Positions 42,003 to 53,117 of a stretch of 64,000 nt of DNA are shown piece after piece. Position 1 is the first letter of the stretch, and each line of letters starts with the position of its first letter. The translations under genes and the position numbers were made by a program. The notes beneath the pieces are model-generated. The model saw only the letters and a list, made by a program, of their open reading frames with translations. It made no database searches and was not told where the DNA came from. The DNA comes from Penium margaritaceum (lineage: Eukaryota; Streptophyta; Zygnematophyceae; Desmidiales; Peniaceae): positions 189,182-253,181 of the forward strand of contig SZWC01001599.1 in NCBI GenBank assembly GCA_023375785.1, given 5' to 3'.

Positions 42003-42801
42003 TGTTGGTTTTCACGCATCTCTCTTTGTATTCTGTTGTGTAATCCCGGCGTGCAGATGACTGACGGCAAGATGCAACGCTGCTGGAGTGTCGTCTGGTG
42101 GAGCCCATGCACGCAGAGGCGTACACGCATTTTGCAAGAGCCTCCTCCCTCCAACGTGCTCAGCTCCATCGGCAGACCTCCTCGGTAGTCGTGCTGGCTG
42201 CAGTCACTGTCGATGCATATGCTTTTTGCACGCATCTAGTGCCGGGTCTGAGTATGCTGTTGCATCTGTAGCGCCATGTTCAGCTTAGGGTCCAAGTTTC
42301 ATGTTATTCAGGCATTGTTGGGACCGGGGACTAGTGTAGACGTGGCCTGGGTTCAGGCGGCTATAACCCATTGCTGCTATTTTTCAAGGTGGTTCTGATT
42401 ACACGAATGCATTGCAGCGTGCGTGTTATGGTATGGTCTAGTTTCCAGGAAAAATGCACAACGCCCAGGTTTTGGGCTGTCAGCTGTCCAGCAAGGCTCA
42501 TCAAGAAAACCCTACCTGTCAGAAAATAGGTCATTTTTCTGATTGGCTTAGAAGTTGGGTAACAAGCTCTACAGAGCTGGGGGGAGCTCAAACTTGGAGG
42601 GGTCTCCCATTCTTGTTCATTCTTAGTTACTAATGAGTCATTTCCAATTTTGTCTGAATTTCTGGCCCTAAGTCCTCAGCGCGCGTCTCTCACTCACAAA
42701 GTGTCAGAGCTAGCGTGTAGGGGCAGCGGGCAAAGCAACTTGGATGGGTCCAAGCCTACATTGATGCTACTGCACCAACACACTGTTAATAGGTTTCTAG
42801 C
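42003..42801 (+). repeat. LTR shared by copia family 3 copies a and b
   Basis: It starts TGTTGGTTTTCATGCATCTC as at 51864 and ends GTTTCTAGC just before a primer binding site, about 799 bp. Its interior TGTTGGGACCGGGGACTAGTG (42316) matches 52191. Its right part (CTTGGAGGGGTCTCCCATTC) matches the minus-strand LTR at the right edge of the window. RT/RNase H lies upstream and PBS-leader-gag downstream, so one LTR serves two element bodies. Confidence 0.88.
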
Positions 42802-42802
42802 T

Positions 42803-42814
42803 TGGTATTAGAGC
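42803..42814 (+). promoter_or_regulatory. primer binding site of copia family 3 copy b
   Basis: TGGTATTAGAGC complements the initiator tRNA-Met 3' end with one mismatch. Copy c has the perfect TGGTATCAGAGC (63729-63740, minus). Confidence 0.88.
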
Positions 42815-44520
42815 CACAGCACAGCAGAAGCAGGAGAATATGTCGAGTTAACGTCGGCGGTCCCAAAACGCACCCGTGTAAGGGAAATGCTGCCGGATTT
42901 TTTTCCAGTAGCGTTGACCCGCCGGGTGGCGTCTTCAGAACACTCCTGATGCAGGGAAATGCTGCAAAAGTGTTTCCAGCAGCAGTGACCCCACAACGAC
43001 GGTAGCGGTGGTGGACTCACGGCTCACACGACCGATCGATGCTAGAGCGACGTCGACGCATGTGGCAACAACACCGCCAGGGAAGTGACCCCCTGCTCTC
43101 CCTCCCCTCTGTGTTGAGTAGCGGCAGCTAGCAACAATAGCAGGCAGTAGCGGCGAGCAGCGGCAGCAGCGAGCAGCAGTAGCAGCAGCTTGTAGTAGCA
43201 CCTTGAAGCGACAGGCAGCGACAGTAGCAAGCAGTAACAGTAGCACGTAGCAACTGTAGTAGCCGTAGCACGTAGTTCAACAAGAAACTACAGCTATGAG
43301 CAATAGTAGTAGGTGGCAGTAGCAGTGATCAATTGCAGCAACAAGCTACAGCAACACCAGCACGTAGTTACGAGATAAGAGGGAAAAAAACAAACATAAA
43401 ACAAAAAAGGAAGGAAGACCAAAGCCGAGAGCAACGCATGACCCACACCCTTGTAACTGCAGTTGGAGTAGTAGCACTAGTGCGCATTAGCAGCAGCTAT
43501 AACATCAGTTGCACTGTGTAGTATTGTAGCCACAACAATTGATGTAGTAGCAGCCACATTAGCATGTAGTAACGCGGCTGCAGCAGCAACAGCAATGAGC
43601 AGTAGTGCGGCAAAAATAACAGTTGATTCAGTAGTAGCAACTTGTAGTAGCGTTGCACAATGGTACCACCAAATGTTATAGCAGTAGTAGTAACAACAAC
43701 AGCAACTTCAGCATGTTGTAGCACACTTGTAGGAGCAATAGCAACAACAACAGCGTGCCATAGCATAGTGCAGCAGTAGCAGAAGTAGCAGCGTGCAACA
43801 ATAGCACAGCGTGCAACAGCACTGTTGTGACATCACCGCTAACGTTAGCAGTAACAGCAATAGCAACACCAACAGTAGTTTTAGCAACAGCCACCACAAC
43901 CACGACAGCTAGCACTAGCTGACGTCAGCCTTGAGATTACTACTGAAATTAGCACCTACTACAACAAAAAAAACAAATCAAGAGAAAGAAAAAAAGAAAA
44001 GGGAACTACATAGGGGGGACCATGGATAAAAGTGAGGAGGGGTCCTCCTCTGCTAGAAAACCCAACGCCCACCTTTCTGTAGCAACTATAGCAACTACAA
44101 CAACAATAATAGCAACAGTTGCCACTGCTGTAGTAGTAGTAGATGCCATAGCAACAATAGCAGCAACAACAGCAATACTAGTAGTAGTAGCTGCCGCAAC
44201 AAAGGTCGCAACAATAGCAACAACAATAGTAGTGGCCGCAGCAGCAACAGTAGCACCCGCAAAAGTAGCAGACGCAACAATGATTGCTACTAATAAAATA
44301 GCAGCACCATCAGCAGTAGCAGTAGCAGCACCAACACCCTTTAGGCTCTGTCGTTGGCCTTGCTGGCTCGACAGACCCGGTTGCCCCCATACGCCTTCTG
44401 CTAACAACGCTGACGCAACAACTAGCAGCACTGCAGCCGTTGACACCACAAGGCCAGCCTTTGCTATAGCAGCAGCAGCAACAACATCAGTAGTTGCAGC
44501 CCTTCCTTCTACCCAGGCAT
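42815..44520 (+). other. long AGC/AAC-rich leader of copia family 3 copy b
   Basis: About 1.7 kb between primer binding site and gag. The first part holds a duplicated motif (42882-42920 and 42953-42991) also present twice in copy c. From about 43120 to 43920 and 44085 to 44330 it is irregular AGC, AAC and GTAGCA triplets. Composition alone creates Ala/Thr- or Leu-rich open frames on both strands, none of which looks like a real protein. Confidence 0.7.
42882..42991 (+). promoter_or_regulatory. duplicated leader motif of copia family 3 copy b
   Basis: GGGAAATGCTGCCGGATTTT…CCAGTAGCGTTGACCC (42882-42920) is repeated as GGGAAATGCTGC…TTTCCAGCAGCAGTGACCCC (42954-42991). Each can fold (TGCTG with CAGCA). 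Copy c carries the same pair at 63532-63570 and 63612-63650 on the minus strand. Conservation of both copies within otherwise decayed leaders suggests an RNA signal such as dimerisation or packaging. This is inference. Confidence 0.6.
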
Positions 44521-45917
44521 GCTAGTCCCGTCGTCTCCTTTGCCACACAGCATTTGGCACAGCAACATACCCCGTGCTAAAGGCAGATTGTGTTGCAATC
44601 CTAGGCCAGAATCTGGCTGCTGTTTGCAGGCCAAAGGACTTTGATACCTTACCCCTGAGCTTAGTTTCTGCATCTGGGTGCAGGATGAGGGCGTGTGGCC
44701 ATATGACGTCCTGCCCTATAACTCTTCCCAGGCCGACCAGGTGTATGATGGTGGTCGCGCTGTACATGCTCCGTCCCCATTGCCCCTCCGGCTTCACATC
44801 TTGCTCTCGAGCCCTTCCTCGGCAACTTCTCCACTTGCGTCATCACTGACCTCGTAGCGGCATGGCACATCCTCACCCGCCCTCATTGCCTTTCCAGCGT
44901 AAAAGAGACCAGCCGCTTGCTTCAAGAGTTCATCTCCCTCTGTATGGGGGAGACCGAGACAGTCACTTCCCACTGGCAACGGGCGGAGGACATTCTTTGC
45001 CGCCTAGGAGATGCTGCGCCACCCCCTCTATCCGCACTTCTCACCATCAAGCGCGGCACCATTGACATGTTTGCCGACGTCTTTGTCCATTACACCCAAG
45101 ACGTTCTTGCTATGGTGGCTGTTCAGGGCACCCTCATGCCTTGGACTTATAAGCTCTTCAGGAGGAGGTCCATTGAGGAGGTTCTTCAGGAGTCTCGCAT
45201 CTAGCGCACAAAGTCCTTTGCCTCTCCTGCCATCACCTCAGTGGCTGTTGCCGCCCCCTCAGCAATTGTGTCCTCAGGCGCCCAATCATCCGTCAAGACA
45301 AAACATAGGGGCGGGAAGGGCAAGGGCCCATAGCAGCAGTCGAGCGGATCTAGTGGCGGCAGCCTAGTCTGCCACAACTGTGGCCAGCCAAGACACGGGT
45401 GGTACATGTGTCCGCTCCCGAAAGACGAGGCACACAACATCGCCACCATGCGTCGCCAACATGAGCGCCGCCTCGCCACCAATGTCGTGACTGTGGCTGC
45501 TCCTATTGTGTCCACGCTGCCCGCTCCCTTTCACCCGCCAACAACTTGAACGCAACATCACCCGCTGCCGTGGGTGCCCGCTTTTCTAGTACCGGTGCCT
45601 CCCTCCTCCTTCCTCGACTCTGGTGCTGTCATGTTGCATTATGTGTACTTCGCGGGCCCTCCTCTTAGGAGCATCAGTTGGAGCCGTTCATCGCACTCCA
45701 CCTTGGACTGCATCGCCCTCTTCTCCAGGGAAGTATGAACTCTGTCGTTGTTGGTCATCCTACCTTGCCATGCATGACAGAGTCTGAGATGCGGTCGTTC
45801 CCTATACCTTCATCCGTTCCGTTCTCTGTCGTGCCCTCCCCACCTTCTCCTCTTCGTGATGATGTCGCCTGGCTGGATGACTCGTAGTCCCCATTTGCAC
45901 CCCAGTCCACCGCATCC
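44521..45917 (+). pseudogene. copia family 3 copy b: gag
   Basis: Gag across several frames. YDGGRAVHAPSPLPLRL (about 44740) and LLQEFISLCMGETETVTSHW (about 44915) lead into a helical capsid part, LTIKRGTIDMFADVFVHYTQ (about 45045). The nucleocapsid finger CHNCGQPRHGWYMC (about 45370) keeps all Cys and His. A Ser/Pro-rich connector follows to 45917, where an LTR-like insert begins. Stops occur at about 45202 and 45332. Copy c shows the same order at 60.4-61.65 kb on the other strand. Confidence 0.85.
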
Positions 45918-46930
45918 ATGTTGATATTTTACATAACATAATCTTTAGGAATCTTCATATGCAGTGTCCTGATGGGTCTGCTCTTTGATGCTTTACTAAA
46001 TAGTTGGATATGACCTCTCAGGCACGTGTTACCACTTATACACACACAGGCACTCTTGCCTCAGTAATGTCATTGACTGTGCGATTCAGGAGTATGAGCT
46101 GAAGGCACAGTTACACGACTCCTCTCACAAGCTTTCCAACGGTACCAAGCTCATTCAAAATGATCTCACACAGACAAAGTAATAGCAAAAACAAACCTAC
46201 AGCTACTTATCTGTCTGTACTAACTAAGAGCAGAAAAGTACAAGTGTTGACATAGTCCGGTATCCTTGTGTCTTCAAGTTCTCAATCACAGGATCTTTCG
46301 GACGCCGCTCGATGATCTCCGATCATCGGCAAACCGAGGTTGGCGGATGCCTAGCGCCCTCGTTGCAATCCACGGACGAGATCGTCCAGATCTATGGTAG
46401 CTTCTCATGGCTGTCGATCTGTCTCGGGAATTTGTCTCAAGATGACCGAATGACCGCACCTCTCGATTCAGCAACGGCTCCGATCATTCCAACTGCCCTT
46501 GTAAAGATTCGTGATCACAGGATCCATCCTTAGAAAGAACAGTATCTTCCGCGTGCTCCTGTTCCTTGCCACGTGAGCAGACTCAAAGTCAAGAGGAGCT
46601 CACGCTCGCACTCTCGCTTTGTCTGCCGGACCACACACCCTGTTGGTCCAAAACCTGCCAAAATATATCGCTTCCAGTACCATCATTTAATCAGCTCTCC
46701 GAGCTCTAATGGGATGAGTAGAGTGAATAGGGCTGCGGATGGATGGATCAGTGGGACGCCTGAAGAGGCCTGCCCACAGCCATACCATGCCCCGCCATGT
46801 AGGATAGACAAGAGGGTTGAGAGAGATGGGGATCCCTCTCTCAGCCCTCTTGTTTCCTTTTTGTTGTTGTTGTGCCAAGCTCAATAGATCATTGGATCGA
46901 GGCAATCTGACGGCTGTCATTTTTCCAACA
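45918..46930. repeat. LTR-like 1-kb insert flanked by a 71-bp direct repeat
   Basis: It begins TGTTGATATTTTACATAAC and ends CATTTTTCCAACA, with TGTTG…CAACA termini like an LTR, 1013 bp. It contains no domain. The gag-protease connector on both sides is duplicated: 45847-45917 and 46937-47007 agree at all but about six positions. A hairpin, ACAAGAGGGTTGAGAGA paired with TCTCTCAGCCCTCTTGT, lies at about 46808-46853. Copy c lacks the insert at the equivalent place. It is probably a solo LTR of an unrelated element. Confidence 0.6.
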
Positions 46931-47007
46931 CACCTGCTCCTCTCCGTGATAATGTCGCCTGGCTGGATGACTGGTAGTCCCAATTTGCACCCCACTGCAC
47001 CGCATCC

Positions 47008-48619
47008 ACGTCCCTCGCCCACTACCATGTGACCGTTGACGATCTAGCGGCACCGGTCCAGGACCCTGCCAAGACCTGCACCATTGACTCGGGGGCCACA
47101 CATCACATGCCGGCCTTGTGTGAGGCCTTCACAATCCTTAGCCCTGTTACCAATGTTTCTAGGGTTCGGACAGGTTCTGGTCAAGTCTTACTAGTTCGCG
47201 ACGTCGGTTTGGTTTGTTTTCAAGGTCCCGCTGGGGGTGTCTTTGTGATCAATGTCCTCTTTGTTCCTAGTCTTTAGCTCACCCTCCTTCCAGTCACTGC
47301 CCTTGACCGCATGAGCATGGACATAGATCAGTCGCATGGTGTTGGCATTGTGTTGTTGCATCCGTTTGGTCATGTCTTATTGCATGCCACCATCCGTGCC
47401 AGCTTGTGGCACGTGCCGCGCCTGTCCGTGTCTCACTCTGTCCCCTCCCCATCGGCAGACAAAGACCAAGTATTTGTTAGTAGCATACTCTCTCCATAGT
47501 ACACACGTCTCTTGCATTGTTGCATCTGTCACATCCACTCTACCGCTGTCGATAGCATGCTCCGTAAGCAGCCAGCCAAGGGCCTCGATCCAGCCTCCTT
47601 TCCACTGTCATGTCCCACTGAGCGCATTACATGTATTCAGTCAAAGATACACCGGTCCACCTACCCCCTGTCCCCCTCTTGTGTGTTTTCCCCAATGGAC
47701 CTGGTCCACTCTAATGTCTTGGCTCCCCTTCCAACAGATTCCGTCGGGGAGCACAAACGCTATGTCCTAATCCTTACGGACGACTACTCTCGCTATCGTT
47801 GGGTCTTCTGTATTCGCTAGAAGAGTGATGTTGCCCCCACCATTTGGGACACGCTTGTTTTTGCTAAGCAGGAGTGTAGTTGCCCTCTCCGTAGCTTTTG
47901 CTTTGATCGTAGTGGTGAATTTCTCACGGAGACCACACACTTCCTTGCTTTTTGTGGTATCCATCATGAGACTTCTGTGCCTCACACACTAGCCGAGAAC
48001 CGCGTCTCTGAGCGGTTGAACCGCAACACAGCCGACGCCATTCGCACCATGCGAGTCATGTCTGGACTCTCTAATGGCTTCTACTTTGAGGCCATCGCCT
48101 ACATGACGTGGGTCTGGAACCGGATTCACCACGGACCCCTTCCCCGTCAGTCCACACCATACCAGCACTGCTGTGGCAAGCGAGCTGACCTCCGCCCGGC
48201 TTGCGTCTAGGGCTGTGTATCCATCGTGTGGTTGCCTGCCCCACAGCTGGGCAGAAAGCTTAAGCCTCGCGACCATCCTTGCACCTTCTTTGGCATCTTG
48301 CGTCAGTCGAATGCGTGGCACTTTTGAGATCCAACCCGGCGCTACATCAAGTACCAAGATGCTTTCTTCTTTACTGACCTGTTTCCCTGTGACTTCGTTT
48401 GCTCCGGCTTCTCGATATCCCTCCCGTCATGTGGGGGAGTGGTGGGACCATCCTCCTTCCAGCCACTTCTGGGCATCACATCGTCTCCGCCTGCCGGTCC
48501 TCTCAGGCCGGCTGCCCCGCCCCTGTCTGCCTGTCATCCGCGTCCACTGGCTTTTCATAGCCTCATCCCATTTGCGTCTGCTGGTCTCTCTGAGTTGGCC
48601 GCTCCGTCTGTGTCTGCTG
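47008..48619 (+). pseudogene. copia family 3 copy b: protease and integrase
   Basis: Protease has TIDSGATHHMPALCEAF (about 47082) with the catalytic DSG intact. A pre-integrase zinc region follows (HCCICHIHSTAVDSML, about 47518). In the integrase core the first Asp is changed to Asn (MDLVHSNVLAPLP, about 47700), the second is in FDRSGEF (about 47908) and Glu is in SERLNRNTADAIRT (about 48010). The C-terminal part reads KRADLRPACV and HPCTFFGILRQSNAWHF (about 48275). A Ser/Pro linker runs to 48619 and is cut by copia family 2 copy b. The RT is missing. Confidence 0.9.
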
Positions 48620-49264
48620 TGTTAGCTACTGAGCTAATCACCTCTGGCAAAGAAGCCTCGAAACCAAAAAAACTCACAAAGGTTTTGACACCTAATTCCT
48701 TTGTTGACATGTGTCATGCACCCCAAACGTATTCAAGCATACGTTTCACCTTCAAGAGTACTAACGCCTAAGCATCACATCTCAAGAGGCGTCACTCTAC
48801 AAGAGAGCATCCGGGAAGGATTGATTGTTTAGCATGCAATACAAGTTCTCTCATAGCTGTGTATCAAGTCCTAAAAGTCAAAAGCACAATTCTGGGAAGT
48901 GGCCTGAACCAGCCACATCACCAATAGATTTGCACTGAGGACTTAACATGTAAGCATCCTAGTGTCAAGGTGACAGACCAACCATGTAGCGTCCAAGAAG
49001 CTATGGAATTTCTTTCTTGGAAGCTTCCATAACAGCCAAGAAGTCCGTGGGGCCAGGATCAAATTCATGACCTCTCACTCGGCCAAATCAACAAAATGGC
49101 CAAGGTAACCACTCACCCACATGGTGTTCTCACAAGTCATATCTCACATGAGACAGAGCATAGTTGAGTCACATCACAATGGATCCAGGGGTCATACCTC
49201 CACAAGGGGCTGAGCATTCCTGATCGGTCCAACAATATTGAACAAGGGGCAGAAACAATCAACA
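48620..49264 (-). repeat. 3' LTR of copia family 2 copy b
   Basis: Element strand from TGTTGATTGTTTCTGCCCC to GCTCAGTAGCTAACA, 645 bp. It matches 29725-30378 closely. No 5' partner is present. Confidence 0.92.
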
Positions 49265-49284
49265 AATATCTCCCATGCACCTTG

Positions 49285-51272
49285 CATCCGTTAGCATCAT
49301 CATTTGTCATCACTTGCATTGACCATACCTTTCCAACCCACCTTGTGGTGATCCTTGTCGAGTGGCTTTGTAAGCATGTCAGCACGGTTCACCTTGGTAC
49401 CGACATACTCGAGCTCCACTGTCTTCTTGTAGACCAAGTCTCGAGTAAAGTTGTAGCGGATCTCGATGTGCTTTGTGCTCCTGGACAGGACGGGGTTCTT
49501 GGACATGTCAATCGCGCTCATTTTGTCAATCTTGATGACCGTCTCTATTGCCTTTGGTGCTTTCATCTCAGATAGCAAGCTTCATAGCCACTCCATCTCC
49601 TTACCCACCTCAGCCAAGGCAATGTACTCAACTTCAGCTGTTGACAAAGAGACACATTCCTGCTTGCGACTTGCCCAACTGACTGTACCTCCATTCAGCA
49701 TACACACAAAGCCCGGGGAAGATTTTATGTCATCAATATTCCCTCCCCAATCAGCATCGGTGTATCACATGAGACGGAGTTACGCGGATCCAGCAATTCC
49801 TCCAAACTAGTGCCCTGCTTGCCGCGTCCCTTGAACGTAGCGCATGATGCGCTTCACAGCCTGCCAGTGAAATGGACCAGGACTGGCCACGAACTGGCTC
49901 ACCTGCCCAGCAGCATGGGCTGTATCTGGCCGGGTGGCAACCATGGCATACATGAGACTGCCCATTGCAGACTGATATGGGATGCTCAGCATGTCAGGTT
50001 TCACCGCTTCGTTGGATGGGGACATGGAGGAAGAGATCTTGCACATCGAGCGCATGGCTGTGCTGGTAAGCTTGCAATCTGCCATGCCATATCATTTGAG
50101 GATGGAGAATAAGTGTTTTTTCTGGTTCAGGCTGATGGTACCTGCTGCTCTGTCACGCTTGATGGAGATTCCAAGGTAGAAGGCAAGAGGACCCATGTCC
50201 TTCATGTCAAATCTGCTACTCAGTTGCCCCTTGAGATCTTCTAGCACCCGCGTTGAAGAAGAGCATAGAATGAGGTCATGAACGTACAAGGAAACCAACA
50301 TGGTCCCTTTCTCGCTCTCATGCACATACATGCTAGGATCATTGTTGTAGTGCATGAAGGACTCCTCAGCCATGAATGCATCCATCTCCTCGTACCAAAG
50401 TCTTGGCGCTTGTTTTAGCCCGTAGAGTGCTTTCACCAATCTGCACACCTTTCCCTCGGGAGGATCAACCCCCTCTGGAACCTCCATCGACACCTCCTTG
50501 TCAAGTTTACCATAAAAAAAGGCTGTCTTGACATCGATTTGGTGGACCTCCATGTTCTTAGCAGCAGCAATGGCAAGCATTGACCGCATGGAGGCGAACG
50601 TCACAATTGGAGAAAATGTCTCATCGTACTCTGCACCAGGCCGTTCAGAGAGCCCCTTTGCTACCACCCGTGCCTTGTACATGTCTATCTTGCCATCATG
50701 TTTTCCATTTACTTTGAGCACCTACTTGGACCCCATAACGTGAGCCCCGGCAGGTCTTTCCACCAGCACCCATGTCCAGTTTTCCTCAATGGAGCTGAGT
50801 TCACTGTGAATTACTTCATCCCACTCAGCTTTGTCAGGCCAGGTGAGTGCCTCTGCGACAAATGTTGGCTCCTCTTGAACCATGAATGAATAGTTGAAGC
50901 CTGTCCATTCACCCCTATCTATGTTGTAGTGCTACCGAGGTACTTTGAGGCGTGCACTACTCCTTGGACCTGCTGGCTGTTGTTGTTGATGTGGAGGCTG
51001 GAGGTCTACTTCATCGTTGATGATGGGAGAGGAATCATCCTCATGGTAAGGAGTATCACATACATCGGAATCAGAGTCTGATTCCTCTGAGTCATCTTTA
51101 TCAGCTTCTCTCCCTGATGCAGGACCTAGCTCATGCCATTGTGCTGGTGCTTCGTCTCCCTCCTCAAGGAGATAAAGCCACTGTCCCTGTTTTGGAGTGT
51201 TCTCAAATTCGAGAGGCTCTCCCTTACTCACAGATCTTTTGTGGAAATCCACGTCTTTGCTGCGGATGATCT
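49285..51272 (-). pseudogene. copia family 2 copy b: integrase end, RT and RNase H
   Basis: It starts abruptly in the integrase C-terminus (IRSKDVDFHKRSVSKGE, about 51265) with no gag, protease, integrase core or 5' LTR. The linker and RT read well: RVVAKGLSERPGAEYDETFS, MDVKTAFFYGK-type words (IDVKTAFFYGKLDKEVSMEV), WYEEMDAFMAEESFMHYN. The active site YVHDLILCSS has His for the first Asp of YVDD (about 50275). RNase H follows with VPYQSAMGSLMYAMVATR-like words and ends near MVNASDDK (about 49300). It is 5' truncated and sits where the RT of copia family 3 copy b should be. Confidence 0.92.
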
Positions 51273-51276
51273 GATG

Positions 51277-51758
51277 CATAATGAGTGCCACTGCCACTGT
51301 CCGGCTTATATCGACAGTGATTGGGCCAGCAGTCCGGACGGTAAGAGTCGTGCTAGCTGGAACTTTCCCGGTGGATGCACGACTATGTCTTGGCGCAGCA
51401 TCAAGCAAGGCTGAATTCAACATAGCACTGCTGAGGCTGAGTATGTGACCCTTGGTTCTGGCGCATGTGAGAACGTGTATCTTTGCCGTCTGTTGTCCGA
51501 GTTGCGTTAGTCAGTCCCGTCCATCACGTTGCACTGGGACAATGAGAGTGCCATGGCCATTTCTGACAATGACAGCATGCATCAAACTCCCGGAAGCAAA
51601 TCAATGTCGAATATCACGATGTGCGTTCATTGTTGCATGTCGGTAGCATCAACATTGTGTGGATTCAAATGGCCCCGCATCTGGCTGACTTGTTGACCAA
51701 GGCACTCAAGCGTGACTCCCTCAAGAAGGCTGTGAGTGCGGTCAACATGCATCCGTGA
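51277..51758 (+). pseudogene. copia family 3 copy b: RNase H
   Basis: It resumes after the inserted element with YIDSDWASSPDGKSRASWNF (about 51308), TAEAEYVTLGSGACENVYLC (about 51424), HWDNESAMAISDNDS (about 51533) and NIVWIQMAPHLADLLTKALK (about 51650), across one frameshift. It ends at NMHP with a TGA at 51756. Confidence 0.9.
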
Positions 51759-51759
51759 G

Positions 51760-51761
<2 letters not shown>

Positions 51762-51794
<33 letters not shown>
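51762..51794. repeat. (CT)n microsatellite
   Basis: About 16 CT units directly after the RNase H stop codon and 70 bases before the LTR of copia family 3 copy b. Confidence 0.95.
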
Positions 51795-51796
<2 letters not shown>

Positions 51797-51863
51797 CCCT
51801 GTTTTCTTGCTCTCTATGCTCTCTCCACGTCTATGTGCATTGTACCCGTGAGTCATGGAGGAG

Positions 51864-52260
51864 TGTTGGTTTTCATGCATCTCTCCTTGTACTCTGTTAT
51901 GTCCTCCTCAATTGTTTACATCGCCGTGTAGATGACTAACGGTAAGATGCGACGCTACTGGAGTGTCGTCTTGGGGAGCCAACGCACGCTGAGGCCTACA
52001 TGAATTTTGCTGGAGCCTCCTCCCTCCAACATGCTCAGCTCCATCGGGAGACCTCCTTGGCAGTTGTGCCGCCGGCAGTCACTATTGTTGTATATGTTGT
52101 CTGCACGCTTGTAGTAATGGGTCTGAGTGCGCTGTTGCATCTACAACGCCATATTCTGCTTAGGGTCCACGTTTCATATCTTTTAGGCATTGTTGGGACT
52201 GGGGACTAGCGTAGACGTCGCCTGGGTTTAGGCGGCTATAACTCATTGTTGCTATTTTCT
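51864..52260 (+). repeat. 3' LTR of copia family 3 copy b, cut by gap
   Basis: It starts TGTTGGTTTTCATGCATCTC after the purine-rich CATGGAGGAG and runs parallel to 42003-42390, including TGTTGGGACTGGGGACTAG at 52191. It ends at the run of N. Confidence 0.92.
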
Positions 52261-53059
52261 NNNNNNNNNNNNNNNNNNNNNNNNNNNNNNNNNNNNNNNN
52301 NNNNNNNNNNNNNNNNNNNNNNNNNNNNNNNNNNNNNNNNNNNNNNNNNNNNNNNNNNNNNNNNNNNNNNNNNNNNNNNNNNNNNNNNNNNNNNNNNNNN
52401 NNNNNNNNNNNNNNNNNNNNNNNNNNNNNNNNNNNNNNNNNNNNNNNNNNNNNNNNNNNNNNNNNNNNNNNNNNNNNNNNNNNNNNNNNNNNNNNNNNNN
52501 NNNNNNNNNNNNNNNNNNNNNNNNNNNNNNNNNNNNNNNNNNNNNNNNNNNNNNNNNNNNNNNNNNNNNNNNNNNNNNNNNNNNNNNNNNNNNNNNNNNN
52601 NNNNNNNNNNNNNNNNNNNNNNNNNNNNNNNNNNNNNNNNNNNNNNNNNNNNNNNNNNNNNNNNNNNNNNNNNNNNNNNNNNNNNNNNNNNNNNNNNNNN
52701 NNNNNNNNNNNNNNNNNNNNNNNNNNNNNNNNNNNNNNNNNNNNNNNNNNNNNNNNNNNNNNNNNNNNNNNNNNNNNNNNNNNNNNNNNNNNNNNNNNNN
52801 NNNNNNNNNNNNNNNNNNNNNNNNNNNNNNNNNNNNNNNNNNNNNNNNNNNNNNNNNNNNNNNNNNNNNNNNNNNNNNNNNNNNNNNNNNNNNNNNNNNN
52901 NNNNNNNNNNNNNNNNNNNNNNNNNNNNNNNNNNNNNNNNNNNNNNNNNNNNNNNNNNNNNNNNNNNNNNNNNNNNNNNNNNNNNNNNNNNNNNNNNNNN
53001 NNNNNNNNNNNNNNNNNNNNNNNNNNNNNNNNNNNNNNNNNNNNNNNNNNNNNNNNNNN
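52261..53059. other. assembly gap
   Basis: 799 undetermined bases. About 400 bases of LTR should follow on the left. The right edge starts with six G and the 5' flank of hAT-2. Confidence 0.99.
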
Positions 53060-53117
53060 GGGGGGTATAGTCTGTGCTCAGTCCATTGTTGAAGCTCTGT
53101 ATTGCTCACTCAGCCAC

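Noticed and set aside
44022-44525. 167-residue Ala/Thr/Ile-rich open frame on the plus strand (and Leu-rich frames on the minus strand at 43500-44450)
   Set aside because: It is a product of the trinucleotide-rich copia leader. All frames are open because of composition, with no domain, no plausible start context and no conservation in copy c.
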